Source of the DNA: Tigriopus japonicus
Lineage: Eukaryota > Arthropoda > Copepoda > Harpacticoida > Harpacticidae
DNA: 64,000 nt
Direction: 5' to 3'
Assembly: GCA_010645155.1 (NCBI GenBank)
Contig: CM021321.1
Span: forward strand, 3,047,126-3,111,125
Position numbers and translations under genes: made by a program. This document shows positions 13,140 through 25,450 of this stretch, one piece after another (the first letter of the stretch is position 1; each line of letters starts with the position of its first letter). The notes beneath the pieces were generated by a model, which was not told the DNA's origin, ran no database searches, and saw only the letters and a program-made list of their open reading frames with translations.

Positions 13140-13968
13140 TTGGTAAATCCCTCAGGAAAAGAGCTGAATAATCTTAGTGGCCTTCTCAAGACATGACACA
13201 AGTTCATCCGAGCTTTGTTGACTCTTGACTTTCTAGGGCTTTCCAAGCATATTACAGGCTTTAAGCTATGTCTCGGATCTCTTGAGACTTTTTAACCTTC
13301 TCCATCTGTGGAAACGGCGAACAGAGGGAAGAAACGAATGAAGGGGGCAGTACTTCATAATCAACCCTTTGGAACACTTAATTTGGAACATGTGCTCTCT
13401 CTATTCTGTAAATTGGGGTGGCTGTTGAACGTGCTCTGATTTATGGATGGGGAAGAAAAGGGGAAACTTGGAAGAACCTTGTCATAATAACTCATTGTCA
13501 AGCATAACTACACGTTTCTTGGCCTTCCTTCTCGCATATCCCTTCTCCACTATACACACATATACATGAACTGAACTTGAGCCAGTGGTTTAGTGGTCGT
13601 GATGGTTGTAGGGGTACCACTACCGACTACCCAAGGTAAGGTAAAAGTTTTTGACTAGCTTGTCATCCAATGTTATGCTCCTGTCGTTGACAACTCTCTC
13701 TGTGGTTAAGAAATTGCTCGCACGTCTTGTCTTGGCATTTGTTGCTTTTCATTAGCCTCTCCTTAGGTAATTGAGAAGACATTAAGGTGCAATGGAACTT
13801 CTTCCACTTGTCAAGCCGGTCTCTAACCATTAACAACCATTGAATGACTACCTTTCGGACCCCTTTCAAGCTCGTTAGATTGCATGATTGGTCACCAACG
13901 AGTTTCCAATCCCTTGCTTGATCCATCATTGGACATCTGTCCCAATCAATCACTCGCTTTGTACTCAC

Positions 13969-14179
13969 CGATTATGTTCAAATTGACCGGGTAAGATCGA
14001 GGTGGTGAGGACGGGATCTGGCATGCGTAGGTCCCAGCATCTCGATCTTGAACATATTTGATGACCAGGACCCACTCGTCCGTGTCACGATTGTGGCGAG
14101 CGACAAAGCGTTCATCCGTGGTGTACGTGTATTCACCGACAGTGAGGATGTGGACATCGCGATGGCGGATCCAAGTCAC
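13969..14179 (-). CDS. dpr: Dpr-family protein, exon for second half of Ig domain 1
   Basis: This 211-bp exon carries the most diagnostic part of the gene. The translation starts VTWIRHRDVHILTVGEYTYT, continues TDERFVARHNRDTDEWVLVI, and ends DAGTYACQIPSSPPRSYPVN followed by LNII. W-I-R-H-R-D-x-H-I-L-T-V-G-x-Y-T-Y-T-x-D-E-R-F is the family hallmark. YACQ supplies the second Ig1 cysteine. In Drosophila this domain forms the Dpr-DIP interface. The acceptor is CTCGTTCGTTCCAG before 14179 (phase 0) and the donor is ATCG|GTGAGT at 13969 (phase 1). Both neighbouring junctions are phase-consistent. The open frame extends upstream to a Met at about 14233, but that part is intron. No key Ig residue is missing, so the exon looks functional. 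Confidence 0.96.
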
Positions 14180-14849
14180 CTGGAACGAACGAGGAGTAGA
14201 TTGGAACATGGCAAAGAACTGGATCGAGTTCAAACAGATTGGTGGTGGAACTTAGCCGATATTGGTTCCTTACAGAAGAAACCTTTCATCACGCATTCAA
14301 TTCATTCACAGACGAACCTCGAATGCTCATTTTTTTCTTCTAGTCATTGTTCTCATTGTTCAAGTCCCCCCGTTTGCTCCTCTTAGCAATGAACTGGTGA
14401 CCTTCGGCTTTTTTTGTTAGTAGTTTGGAACTTGAGAGGATTCTATGTAACCTGAAGAGCTTTAGTCTGGCTCAATTTTGCGCCCTAGAGACGAAGGCGG
14501 GAATTGTGGCCTTTTTTCACGTTCTGTGGCATTCCATGGACCAATTCTTTGCACCTCATCCCTATGGGGATCAATAATTCATGGCACCTTTACCTTGTGT
14601 ACATAGGAGTGCAAAACTGTACATTTTACACCCGCGATCAAGTGGAGGTCGGTTTACCTCATCCTCGGTCTCGAATTCCTTACTATTTCCAACTAATGGA
14701 TCCACATCTCATAAAAGCTTATTTAGAAGTAGGTGTCATTGAGTAGGTTTTCTAATTGCTCCACGTCATGCTTAATGGATCTTCAACACAAAAACTCTGG
14801 CGGCATTTAGAGCATGTATGTAAAGATCGTTCTAATTAGATGAGGTCTG

Positions 14850-14966
14850 AAAGGCATCATAATAAGTTGGTTCAAATAATGATAATAGCTTTTAAAAAGG
14901 CCTGCGAGTTGTTCTCAAATGAGTGTCAAGTTCATGGTCTTAATTGCAATGCAAATAAAACTTTTT
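14850..14966 (+). pseudogene. Possible decayed non-LTR reverse transcriptase fragment (thumb-like)
   Basis: The plus frame reads LVQIMIIAFKKACELFSNEC and then QVHGLNCNANKT. Non-LTR (RTE/jockey-like) reverse transcriptases have, shortly after the catalytic Y/F-A-D-D, a helix A-L-x(n)-L-x-x-F-x-x-x-C-x-x-x-GL-x-(I/V)-N-x-x-KT. The helix, GL, N and KT spacing match here. The catalytic ADD is not intact upstream (NKLVQ at its place), and stops interrupt the frame on both sides. This would therefore be a dead fragment. The match is by eye and could be chance. Confidence 0.3.
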
Positions 14967-15040
14967 GTTATCATGACCTCCATTTTAAGTGGATAACGCA
15001 AATATATTATGAAATCGATCAATGGGGAAGATCATGACTA

Positions 15041-15245
15041 AGGCCCCGTGTTAACGCACTTAATTCAAAGGCAAGGGTATAGCAAAATCAAGTTGAATTA
15101 GCATTCGTCGAGTATACTGTATACTCTCCCCAGGTGCTGCGTTTCAAACACATGAGTTGTCATTAGTATATACTAGAGGCCGGTTAATCTGACTTGATTT
15201 TCGGTTTACTCTCGCTTTTGAATTAGGTGCGTTAACATGCGGCCT
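15041..15245. mobile_element. Inverted-repeat (MITE-like) element, 205 bp, about 60-bp arms
   Basis: The left arm starts AGGCCCCGTGTTAACGCACT. The reverse complement of the right end starts AGGCCGCATGTTAACGCACC. Similarity continues through TAATTCAAA, an AAAATCAAGT block and an ATTA block for roughly 60 bp, with about one mismatch in five and a one-base gap. The centre (about 80 bp) includes a near-perfect palindrome at 15110-15126. There is no coding capacity, and I could not define a convincing target-site duplication, so the superfamily is open. It lies in the dpr intron. Confidence 0.78.
15110..15126. repeat. 17-bp palindrome inside the inverted-repeat element
   Basis: The sequence GAGTATAC-T-GTATACTC has perfect 8-bp arms around one base. 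It sits just inside the left arm of the 15041-15245 element. Confidence 0.8.
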
Positions 15246-18200
15246 CATATCAAGCTCTATTAAAGTCACTCTGACAGACCCTCAAATTAAAAAGGCGGAA
15301 GGATGCCTTTTAAAAACCAACAATATCAACTTCAATTTTGATCCAATAAGGTGTCTCTTGAGAAAATTCTGAACACCGAAAGAAAAGTTCATTGCCAAAG
15401 GCTTTTTTCTACTTAAAGGCCACAACTCGACCCATGGTTACTTTATTGCTCTTTCACTCTTTCATTTAGTTCCGAGTCACTTTTAACCGCTTTGGGCTCG
15501 ATACTGGTTGCACACTTTTAACAGAGTAAAATTGAAAATGGAATTGTAAACCGGACCATTAGGGGTAGTGCAGAGCTCCAGAGTGAAAAATCAAAGCCAC
15601 ATTTTGTCATTGAGGTAGCTTAAGCTTAAAAATCCGTTACAAGATGAAGGCAAAACCGGATTTCAGTCCTTTTTCTTGTTTTGAACCTAATCTTGTTTTT
15701 GAAGTAAAATATCTTTAAATGTGTAGCATATTCTAGTTCAATTAAAATACTATTGTTTTTCAATTTCATTGACTTATCTTTCATTAAGACAAAATATTCA
15801 GTCGAAACACATAAAATTGTTCTACCACTAGATGGGGCTATTCTCGGCTTTTTGCTTGGGTTAAAGTAGCGGGCAAGGCTATGCTCAACTTTGCTTCCTA
15901 ATCAACGCCTGTTCTGGTGGGCAGAGAGTTGTGAATTTTGAGAGCAAGAGAGGGCACCCATGGTAACAAGAGTTGAAATTGGATGAGAGCCATCTAGGTG
16001 ACAAAAATGGCGGTGTTCTTCAGATGCCTTAATGCACTCGCGTCAGTGCGAGTTGGATCTGGTGAACGACGGAATGCATTGTGAAATAAGAAAACTCGAG
16101 GTAGCGTGATCTCCTGATGACTCCAATGATGACGATACGTTTTGTTTCAATGGTGGAAACTAAAACTTTTTCCTCGCAGAATTTAGCGTGCCCCCTTCAG
16201 CACTCGTTAATTGCAAAAGGCTGTGCTAGAGGCTATTTTGCGTCTAATTTTAGGTATCAACTCGTTGGATCAACGCTTGAAGGCTACTTGCAATCGACCA
16301 AGAGAAGAAACACTTTTGAGTATTCGTCGAATGCACCTTTCCATACCAACTTGAATTGGAACTCGGAAAAGCTCTAAGATGGTCCAATAAAGATTACTTC
16401 AAGCTCTATTCAGCCTTTCTCAATCAGACATTGAAAGAGCTTGGATGAATGACAAAAGGCGTTTTTTCTGAAAGGATACAGCCATCGTTTTGAGAGCGAT
16501 GCATTTGTCTGTCCTTGATATACAATCCTAGACAAAGTCTGAACCAACCAAGACACCATTGGCAACAGTGCAGTCCAAGAAAAGTTTCTCTATTTGTGAA
16601 CGTAGAGTTCTGACTTATGGGAAGCGTAGATTTGACTCATTTTCTTGAAACAAGACCGACGGCCAAAATCTCCTGACAAGTAATAAAGACACTGAACAAG
16701 GTCTGACTTTGTCGAGGCCTTAAAGCCTGACAAATGACCAGAAAAAAACACGCAACAATCCTTTATCCATGTTTCTTGCAATCCCCGCATCTCGACCTTA
16801 AAATAAATGTACACAGAATATGCAACGGAAATTGCTGAAGTCATATTTCTTAAAGGAAAACATATGTTCTTGTTTGTAGCGTTATGTCAAATCTAAGGAT
16901 ATTGTTAAATTTATGAGCCTATCAAATCTATCTATTTCTAGGTGTAATAATGTGTGGTTTTTTTTTTTGAAATTTTTGAAGTCCAATTTTGATGACAACC
17001 CCCTCGTATCTGAGTCGGTAGATTTAGAAACTTTTTTTTTAACTTTTAGTGCCTTTTCTTTCGAACAAAAAAACGAGGCACTTCGTTGTCATATTTGGAG
17101 CGTACTTCCACTATTCAGCCATATTTGTGAATGTGTGAGCTTGCAAAATGCAAATTCCAAGCTCAATAAGAAAGATATTCCTCCCATCTTTTTGATATGA
17201 CATCATTTGCCGTCATGAAGCCCAAAAGAATTGTACACATTCCCCTCAGAAATAAGAATTGCCCTGTTTGTATTTCAACAGAGCTCTTAAATCAAAGGGT
17301 CCACAATGTCTTTGCTTACATAAGGCTGCTTCTCCTTATTGGTTTTGTTATTTAATATCACAGCACTCCTTGGGTCACACCTAAGGTCTTTTTGTTCACA
17401 TTCAAAGGTCAATTCAAGGTCAGAAAAGGCTTCAAAGAGCTCGTTCGTTGTTTAAGGTCTGATATATATGCGTATCCCAGAATTTGGCAAGGACACAATA
17501 ACAGCAACAGGAACGAATGAGAACACCAAACGGAAGCTAGAGAATGAGAAAAAGAGCCTTCGCCGTTGGGTTTGATCCTGAAATATTCATAAAGCTGCTC
17601 GTTCGACTTTGGGCCCCGCTTTGCTTTTCAACTCATATATTGAGCTGGGTATTTTTTTTTTACCGAGCCTTTCAATCTCGAGTTATTTGATAAACACACA
17701 TGAGAATGGAATGGTGAAACTGAATAAAAAGGATTTCTCAAGACACGACACATTCCAATCGGGATTCACTTTCAATGAGAACTCCGAAGAGGATCACAAG
17801 ATAGAGAACCAAATAGAGCTCTAGATCAGTAATGAATTTCCACCAATTACCGCTTAATCACGAAAATGGGATGATAAAAAAAAGAGGTTTCTTCTCGTGT
17901 TCAAGACAAACGATTCTCACGATGTAAGTAGGCAAAGGCCACTCCTCATCCATCAAAGGACGAACAAGGGAGCCTAGGCCAATGAAGCCACTCATATATG
18001 ATTGCCAGCATCATTAGGAGCGAAGGAGCCTTCTCCGCCTTCCATGGTCCATCTATGGAAATTGGAACACCAACCCGATCCCCATTGATAAGAATGGAAA
18101 ATCTTTCAGATTACTCATTCCACAAGGGTTGTCGTTTTTGTTACCAAATCTCTTGATCAAGTCAGTGGTTTAGGGAGTTGTTAATCTTGTATGATGGATT

Positions 18201-21200
18201 TTCATATTTTCTATCCAAACATTGGAACACATGGGAACTCATCAAGACCCGATTGTTCACCGGGAGCGCTTTTGACAAAGACTCGGATTTTTCCCGCATA
18301 AGCCCGAATTCTCATTAGATCTACAGTAAGGAACTTGTGTGAGCTTTTGAGGGTTTTCCAAAGAGAAGGAAAGACTTTATTCGACCTTACTATTGCTTTC
18401 ATTTGGGCCTTCGAGGCTCTCAATCAATAATCTAAATATGGGCCCTTGCCTTTAAGCATAAACCGGCCATAACCTTTTTCCTTGTTTGTACGTTTTTTCT
18501 TCTGAAAAATGGACTGACCATGCATTTGCATCTTATGCCCACAAAGCTACTCATAATTATGTTTAAAAAGTGCGCTATTGTTCAAATAACCGTCAGAACA
18601 ACCGCCTTTTCTTCTTTAAATAACCAGTTCATTCAAGCTTAATTCATCCATTTAACACTTCTCTAGGCAATGTGTCGGAAAACGAGACTTGTATTAAATG
18701 TTCCATTGTTCCACCTTGCCCCAGGATTTAGCCGCTCCATCATCCTTGGTGCATTTTAAGGCCTAAAAGATTCGCTTATCCGCGGACCAGCACGAAAAAA
18801 AGAGTTCCCCTTTTTCCCTGTGATTACTGGCCTTTATCCTACCGCCATTTGCCAAGAAGTGCAAAACTCGTTTTTTTGTCTTCTACCTACTTAAGGTCCA
18901 TCCTCACGGTAAGATCAACGCTTCTGCACCAGACCCACGAGTCTTGAATATGTAATCTAATAGCCTTTATTTCTTCTCCTGAGACTGCATTGGACCATAA
19001 TCTGGCCCAAAACGGTGGCAAACGCCCTTGAAGATTCTATCTCTTTAAAAAGTATTACGATTGTACGTCTTCTTTAATATGTCTCGAGCTCGTTCCCTCT
19101 TTTTTGGGAACATCTCATGGTGAGAGTTGCAAAGTCAAGCTGAATATTTGAACGTAATGGACTAATGGAGAACAGTCTGAGAGGTGTTTCGAGTCCTTAC
19201 GGGCTCTTTTAAGCCATTTGATCTAAAATGACAGATAAAAGGATGAGAAGGAAGAAGGCTGGAAGTCTCAGGAAAAGGATCGTTCCTGATTGAATTAGAG
19301 CCAAAGTCAAGGACAATCTCTCTGCTTTTGCGAATGGTCTCGCGAAACACAGGAATATGCATCCGATTTGGGCGAGAAGAGGGCGGAAATTCTTGACATT
19401 CTAGACACAAAGAGGGAACGCGTCCCCATTTATTAATCCCATCTCGAGTCAAAGAGGTGTTTACTTTGCTCTCCGGGGCATGAAGCGAAGAGGAGATGAT
19501 GATAATGTTCCAGTTGTTCTTTCCCTCCATCTAAAACCAGCACATTTCTAATTTCAAGAGCGATGAGAGCTCAAGCACAAACACAGTACAACCACGGAGC
19601 TCTGAAGGTGTTCCAAGTTCCGTTGGAAATGGGTTCTCCTTTCGTTCGTCTTTCAATTTGGAGTCTTGGGAAGGATCCAACATGGGTGTGTGACAGTTCC
19701 TGTCTGCTCTTGATTTTGGTGGGAATTATGAATCCTCAGGGACTCACTGATCAAGAGTCAAGCTCAGCTCTCTTTTGATTGTTGAGAAGACATCTCCTTC
19801 AATATTAACGTAGACTTGAGATGGATTCACGTGTCTGGTCTGGGTTAACCAACCAAGGTACACAGAGAAATATTGGTGTCGAAAAATCGAGTTAGGCACA
19901 CGAGGTGTGAGGTGTCTATGTCAGTATTCTATAACGAAGGCCGTCCTTGGAACGTTTGGCATGCTAAGGAGCCTTGAAGATGTACTAGCACACAGTACAT
20001 ATGATTCTCCGGAAGGAATGGATCAATCCAAGATGGTTTTATTGGCAGGCATCATCTTTCTTGAGATAAGGTTGCGCCAGTTTCTCAGGAGCCTTAAAGG
20101 ATGGCTGCTCAAAATCGATGGCAGACTTGATGCAACTTACATATGTTTAACATACCATAAATACTTCCATCTGTCTGAAATAGAGTTTGAAACGAACCCC
20201 TTCTGTTTGAATTGAAGTCAAGATCTCTTGACATTGAACGCAAATGGAGCTTGAAAAATGATTATTTTTATGAGAGCCTCTTTGAAGTCGTGGACAGACA
20301 GACGGAAACCCCATTGCTCAAAATAGCAAAAAGAAGGATGTTCCATTGTTTCGCCCCGTCAAAATTAGACCAAGTAGTAAATTCATTAACCCAGAAATAA
20401 TGGGCATAGCTCTAGTTCGTTGTCATTGTCCTCGAACAGACAGACTTTGATGACCCAGATCTCGCCCAATCATCTGAGAGAAATCTTCAGAGTATAAGTA
20501 AATAGGTTTCTTGTGAAGCCTTCCGAAAAAAGCTCGTCTTGGGAACCCATGCTCAAAAATGTTAAGTACTCATACTATCTTCCCCATGTTAGCTTTCCAA
20601 AAAGAAGCTCGAGCACGAAGCAAAATCCCCTTTTCCTTGGTTAAAGAGATTATATCTTGACAAGGGTTATTGCATTGTCCAATGGTTCCTCCATACTGGA
20701 ATTGAAATGAAGAAGCCGTCGAAGAGAGAGATGAGGACTTCCTTCCGAGGATGAAGATCATGTTTCGTCATCAAACCCAAGAGTTTCCGGTCCATTTCTT
20801 GATGTATTTGGAGAGAGAGAGCTCCTCCAAGACAATCAATAAGTTATGACGTGGCGTGTCATGGTAATTATTCCATTATGGTGAAGCATTAACGAGGAGA
20901 TGGCACCAAATGGAACTCGATTACTGCCATTCCCAAGTCTTCTCTCTCAAGTTGGAACACTTGGACCAATGTGTGGGTGCGCAGAGAAGCTGCTTGGGGA
21001 ATTACTGCCATTCGTGGTTCGTACCAAAGGATGAAAGTGTGAACAAGGTCGTTGATACTAAAGACGGACTTTCCTCCTTAAAACCTTGACCAACTTGGAC
21101 TAGATGGGCATCAACCAAGTGGAAAATCGAATTTGGCTCTTCCAGGTATTTTTCTTTTCTTCCATGGGGTCGTATATTGTCTTTGATTGGCGAATGTGGT

Positions 21201-22101
21201 CAATGCGAATTCATACCCATGAACGACCCCATCCAAAAGAAAGATCGAAGACGGGCAAATTGGTCATATGGCCCAATCAAAACCATCAAGTGAGTCAGTC
21301 AACCATTGAAAAAAAGGTTAGCTCACGTTGGAATAATGCTCGGAACTTTCCATGAGTAATCACAAAACCTTGATACAATAATGGAAAATAAAATGGAAAT
21401 CGTCTTCTTTCTAGATCTAGTTTCGCTAAGCTTTGCGTGATTTTCGTTGATCAAGTGTCATTTTTTTAACAAGGCACATAAACTGTCCTTCAAAACGACA
21501 TGAGAAAGGTGGCGACGATTGTCAAGAAAACGTCATGTGACTTTATGCTCATGCTCAATTAAAAGTGGATTTATAATCATTGGGTTCAGGGCACACGTAA
21601 GAGCAAATGATCTAGATGACTTAATCAGCCCCTTGGGCAAGTGTCACAAACAATTAATCAGGAAATCGATTGTCTAATTGCCGCTTGCATCTCTTTTGCA
21701 ATTCGTTTACTTGGAGCTCTTGTCTCCGGGCACAAATTTAGACAACCCTGCAGCAATGCAAACGTGCATGCATTTAATTTAGCAAATTCCTAAATTGGTC
21801 TTGTCGTCAACTCAAGTCTTTCATTTCTAAAATTCAGATAAAACATGTCCATTTCAGATGTGTATTTTGGACTTTTTTTAAGACCGGAAAGCAGATTATG
21901 GGCTTAGATCCAGTTCAAAAGAGTTGTAAAAGAACTGCAAACCATTTTAATTTTATCTCTCATCTCCTAATTCACCAATATAGCCAACTCAGTCGGCCCT
22001 CACCATCCCCAAGGATATGAAATATACCCTCCCCGAGCTAAATGGCCAAGATTTATGAGTCAATAAAAGATGTGGACGAGGCGAACTGAAACTGAACTTA
22101 C

Positions 22102-22301
22102 GGATTTGGCCTTGCCCAAGTTTCGAACCACGCACGTTAAGAAGGCCGTTTTGCCCATGAGCGCCGACACATTTTGCGGGGGTGAGCTTTCAAAGTAAGC
22201 ATCGGGCGTGTCGGGCGCACCCTCACGTGCTTTGACCGTGACGTCACGTGATAAGTTCTGACCTTTAGGCCCCAAGGACGAGGACACCTTTTGAGAGGCA
22301 T
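22102..22301 (-). CDS. dpr: Dpr-family protein, exon for linker and first half of Ig domain 1
   Basis: This 200-bp exon encodes a 35- to 40-residue low-complexity linker (DASQKVSSSLGPKGQ through about PDTPDAYFESS). It is followed by the A-C strands of Ig1: PPQNVSALMGKTAFLTCVVR, then NLGKAKS. N-V-(S/T)-A-L-x-G-K-(T)-A-x-L-x-C-x-V-x-N-L-G is the standard Dpr opening and supplies the first Ig1 cysteine. The donor TCC|GTAAGT ends the exon in phase 0, and the next exon continues VTWIRHRD exactly as expected. The acceptor CCCTTTCCTTTTCAG before 22301 leaves a phase-1 codon that the exon ending at 25451 completes as Asp. A hAT element sits only 66 bp upstream of this acceptor, so the branch point must lie in or near the remaining short segment. 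Confidence 0.93.
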
Positions 22302-22359
22302 CTGAAAAGGAAAGGGAAAAATTAAGAAAAAAACGTACACTGAATAATAAAAGGAAAAA

Positions 22360-22367
22360 GTGACATT
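22360..22367. repeat. Left 8-bp target-site duplication of hAT element
   Basis: GTGACATT immediately precedes the left terminal repeat and is repeated exactly at 22670-22677 after the right terminal repeat. Confidence 0.9.
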
Positions 22368-22669
22368 TAGTGATGAACCGCGCTGTATACTTTTTTGTAA
22401 ACCACCTGGCATGACCTTTAATCGCAATAAACGTATTATTATTATAAAAGATGGAGTTTGACAACAAAACGAAACATTTTTGGTCCAAAAACCTTTAAAT
22501 TTTATTTTCCGATCGCCAGGTTGCGACCACCAAACATCGAACACATGAGTAATTTAATTTTTAAGGTGGTTTTTGCATTTATACAATTTTGTAGTCAGCT
22601 GCTTTCGGTTAAGTCCTCTTTCGGCCGAAACTTTCGGTTTCGGCCATGGGTCCTTTCGGTCCATCACTA
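22368..22669. mobile_element. Non-autonomous hAT-type DNA transposon, 302 bp, with intact 8-bp target duplication
   Basis: The left end is TAGTGATGAACCG, and the reverse complement of the right end is TAGTGATGGACCG (12 of 13 identical). The element is flanked on both sides by GTGACATT. Short TIRs starting (C/T)AGTGATG and an 8-bp target duplication are the hallmarks of the hAT superfamily. There is no transposase frame, so it must have been mobilised in trans. Its right side carries a subterminal hairpin, GGCCGAAAC/GTTTCGGCC at 22623-22645. The perfect target duplication suggests a fairly recent insertion. It lies in the dpr intron, 66 bp upstream of the Ig1 exon acceptor. Confidence 0.9.
22623..22645. 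repeat. Subterminal hairpin of the hAT element (9-bp perfect stem, 5-base loop)
   Basis: GGCCGAAAC at 22623-22631 pairs perfectly with GTTTCGGCC at 22637-22645 around TTTCG. Related TTTCGG words flank it on both sides, a typical arrangement of subterminal transposase-binding repeats in hAT elements. That function is inferred. Confidence 0.8.
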
Positions 22670-22677
22670 GTGACATT
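22670..22677. repeat. Right 8-bp target-site duplication of hAT element
   Basis: GTGACATT follows the right terminal repeat and is identical to 22360-22367. Confidence 0.9.
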
Positions 22678-25450
22678 TGAAAGGATATTCCTCGGAACCA
22701 ACACCCGTTCGTCAATGGTCTTTTGAGCAACTTACTCGGAGAAATTGAATTAGTTTAGGCTTATTTTCAAGCATTTTGTGGAAGTTTGAATATAATATTG
22801 ATGATTTAGTTGGACCTAATTGAAAGAGGGTAAACATTACGATGTCGCGAGATGTTTTAAAGACAGAGGACTCTGAGAACTTTACACAAAAATAGCATCG
22901 GATTGTTCAGACCTTTATTAGTGCATACGTGAAGATATCAAGGTTTTGGCTTTAGCGTTTTTTTTCAAGTAGTCCAACTATTGAAAACATACTAAATTCG
23001 TCCAAACTCGGAAGAATTTGGATAGGCTTTGTTTTACGAAAACTTCCGGTTTATGATTATTTTAACGTCTTGATAATGTTCTCAAGTCCCAGCAAATTCG
23101 ATTTGGTTCACCCATGAAATGTATCTCCTTATTAGTGAGGCGCTTAAAGCGGGACTTTACAATTTACCACCGTGATCTTCGCCCACCTCCTACAGATAAA
23201 ACACCCACAATTCCAAGTCGTAAATCATGACATTTCCCTCATCCATGTTTTATTTGGCAGGGCCTCCACAATCCAACCAACCATCGACCTTCTCCTGCAT
23301 TCCAAACGGGAGCAAGATTCACTGCTCAAATTCAATTACTACATTTCGTTCAACTTGGACAGGAAGCTTTCCAAATACAAAAATGCTCAAGTTGGGATTG
23401 AGTTCCACACTCAAAATACATTCACGGATTTGGATCAATGGAAATAAAATCGAAGGCTGCTTTAGCTTTCGATTCATTATTACAGTGTTTAAGGTTTACA
23501 TTCTTGAAAGTCGAGAGGGGCGGTGAGTCAAAATCGTTTATCATCTTGAGCGTCTTGCTCTGTTTTATTTGATCTGTAGAGAATGGAACAGTGACTCCAA
23601 TGGAGGAAGAGCTGGGAAAATCCATGAGGTAGTGCAAGAATTAGGTGTGTAATGGTCTTTGTAACACCTAACAAAAACGCACGTCTGACTAATATGTGGT
23701 AGGAATGGACAATATTTTCATGCATTTTGAACATAATTTTGCTCGGGAGAAATATTTTAGGAACAAGTTTCAAATACCTTTCATGTAAGAAATGCTTTTT
23801 TGGTCGATGTTTAATGATTGAAAGACCACTGATAATGTTCATCTTTAACTTTAAAGAAAATTGATCGACATCGAAAAAAATTGCACCGCTTTGACTATGT
23901 TGGTTCTCTTTAATGAAATAGGTGAAAGGGTCACAAGTTTTATATTTTAAAACTGCACATAGAACAACGATGCTCATACAATCTATCGACTGAAAAAATA
24001 AGGGACAAACGTGTAAAATATTAAGTTTCAAAACAGAGCAATTTTACCAGTATTTAAGTACTTCGAACAAACTTGAAATGGACTCATTTTTTCTCTCTCT
24101 TAAACCTTGATATTCAAACCCTTTCACAAATCGGCTTCCAAATATGAACCATTTCTTTACTTTTGACGAGAACCTTGTCAAAAATACGGCTACGATTTTT
24201 TATTAACTTTTCCTCTGTATAATAGAAAACCTCGTTGTTTCAATATGTTATTGAAGAGACTCTTTATCTCAAACTTTGGTGGTGATCTTTAAAGTGTTTG
24301 GTGACAAGATGGCGAAGAAAGAATGTGGCTAGAAGCTGCCTGAGGGAGTAAAAATCGAGATAGCCCGTTACTCGTTCGCGTCAAGGTTGCAGACATTTCA
24401 TTTTCCTCCAGGGAATGAAGTACCTCCCAAGGCGGCCTTTTCTTCTCACTGAACTCATGCGCCTTCTTAGAGCACTTTATAGGTCAAAGCAAGGACAAAG
24501 AGGCAAGGTGAATTAAATGTAGCTTGGATGATTGGACATTAGGTTGAAATTGGATAAAGGATTTTGGTTCGGAGGGTCAAAGAGAGCTAATATCCTTCGG
24601 GGTTCCATACTTCATGAGACATATGTCAAATGAGAGCTTTAATGGAACTTCAGGACTATTTCCACGTGGAAAAAGAGCTCTAGCTCAAAAGTGAACACCC
24701 GAGAAAAGGTGACACAAATCATGAGGAAATTGAATTGGAGAGACCCAAAAGTTACTTTGTCCGATTCCAGACTTTCTGAACATGGACAGATTGTTTGAGA
24801 TTGAAGGACCTTCATGGGTAATCGATCAATTTGCTTTATGGTTAGTTTCATATCTAATATGGAACTGGAAAAAGGAAAGACATTATCCTCGTTATTTTAA
24901 AGCATCGAGTGTTGATAAAAGAAATTGAAAAGTCACGTTTTCCTCACTTTTGAGACGTCTTGTATCAAAATAGAAGATGATTGGCAATTTTGTTTATGCT
25001 TACTCCAACATTGATAAGAATCGAGAAAAAGGAATCAGAATGACAGTTCTCGTGATTTGCTATCAGATCAACTCAATTCAACTATCTTTTACGGTTTTTG
25101 GTTTTAAAAAGAAAGTATCCTCACCTCACAATAGACAAAAACTTTCATCATTGAAAGATCGTTGACGTTTTTTTGCATTAAGACCTATTACTTTGTTCCT
25201 TTAAGGGACCGCTTTTGTAGTTGACAAATGCTTGTTATCTTTGCAAATGATGTCCGCAAAAAGGGGTAAAAAAAGAGAGTATATTTTTATGGGCCTCCCT
25301 GTAGTCTACAGGTTGTCACTTTTCGTCAAACGTTCTCTTGCCAATCCCAAAGCATTTCAATCTTATGATGGCCAGCCTTGATATTGAGTGCAATCGACTT
25401 TGATGTGTCCTAGAATTGATATCTATCGACAGATCCAATACTCGACTTAC

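Larger units (their letters stand above)
4358..13968 (-). other. dpr intron between Ig1 and Ig2 (about 9.6 kb)
   Basis: This phase-1 intron has donor GTGAGT at 13968 and acceptor CTAG ending at 4358. Most of it is AT-leaning sequence with no gene I can support. It contains a stretch resembling a decayed retroelement integrase (about 12057-12180) and a speculative two-exon plus-strand model (12779-13139), both annotated separately. The stretches 4.4-11.6 kb and 13.2-13.9 kb show only short, unremarkable frames and no tRNA or obvious repeat. Confidence 0.8.
14180..22101 (-). other. dpr intron splitting Ig1 (about 7.9 kb)
   Basis: This phase-0 intron has donor GTAAGT at 22101 and an acceptor ending at 14180. 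It contains a possible reverse-transcriptase remnant (about 14850-14966) and an inverted-repeat element (15041-15245), both annotated separately. From 15.3 to 22.1 kb I see only AT-rich intronic sequence with short frames and no recognisable gene, RNA or long repeat. Confidence 0.8.
22302..25450 (-). other. dpr intron upstream of Ig1 (about 3.1 kb)
   Basis: This phase-1 intron has donor GTAAGT at 25450 and an acceptor ending at 22302. It contains the hAT-type insertion at 22368-22669. A 167-codon minus-strand frame at 23528-24031 has no recognisable domain and lies in AT-rich sequence, so I regard it as chance. Nothing else can be named in 22.7-25.4 kb. Confidence 0.7.

Noticed and set aside
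14048..14386. Plus-strand frame of 112 codons over the dpr Ig1 exon
   Set aside because: It is the antisense shadow of the coding exon at 13969-14179, whose Ig motifs are unmistakable on the minus strand.
23528..24031. 167-codon minus-strand ORF in the dpr intron
   Set aside because: AT-rich, no recognisable domain, signal peptide or splice-site context. Probably chance.
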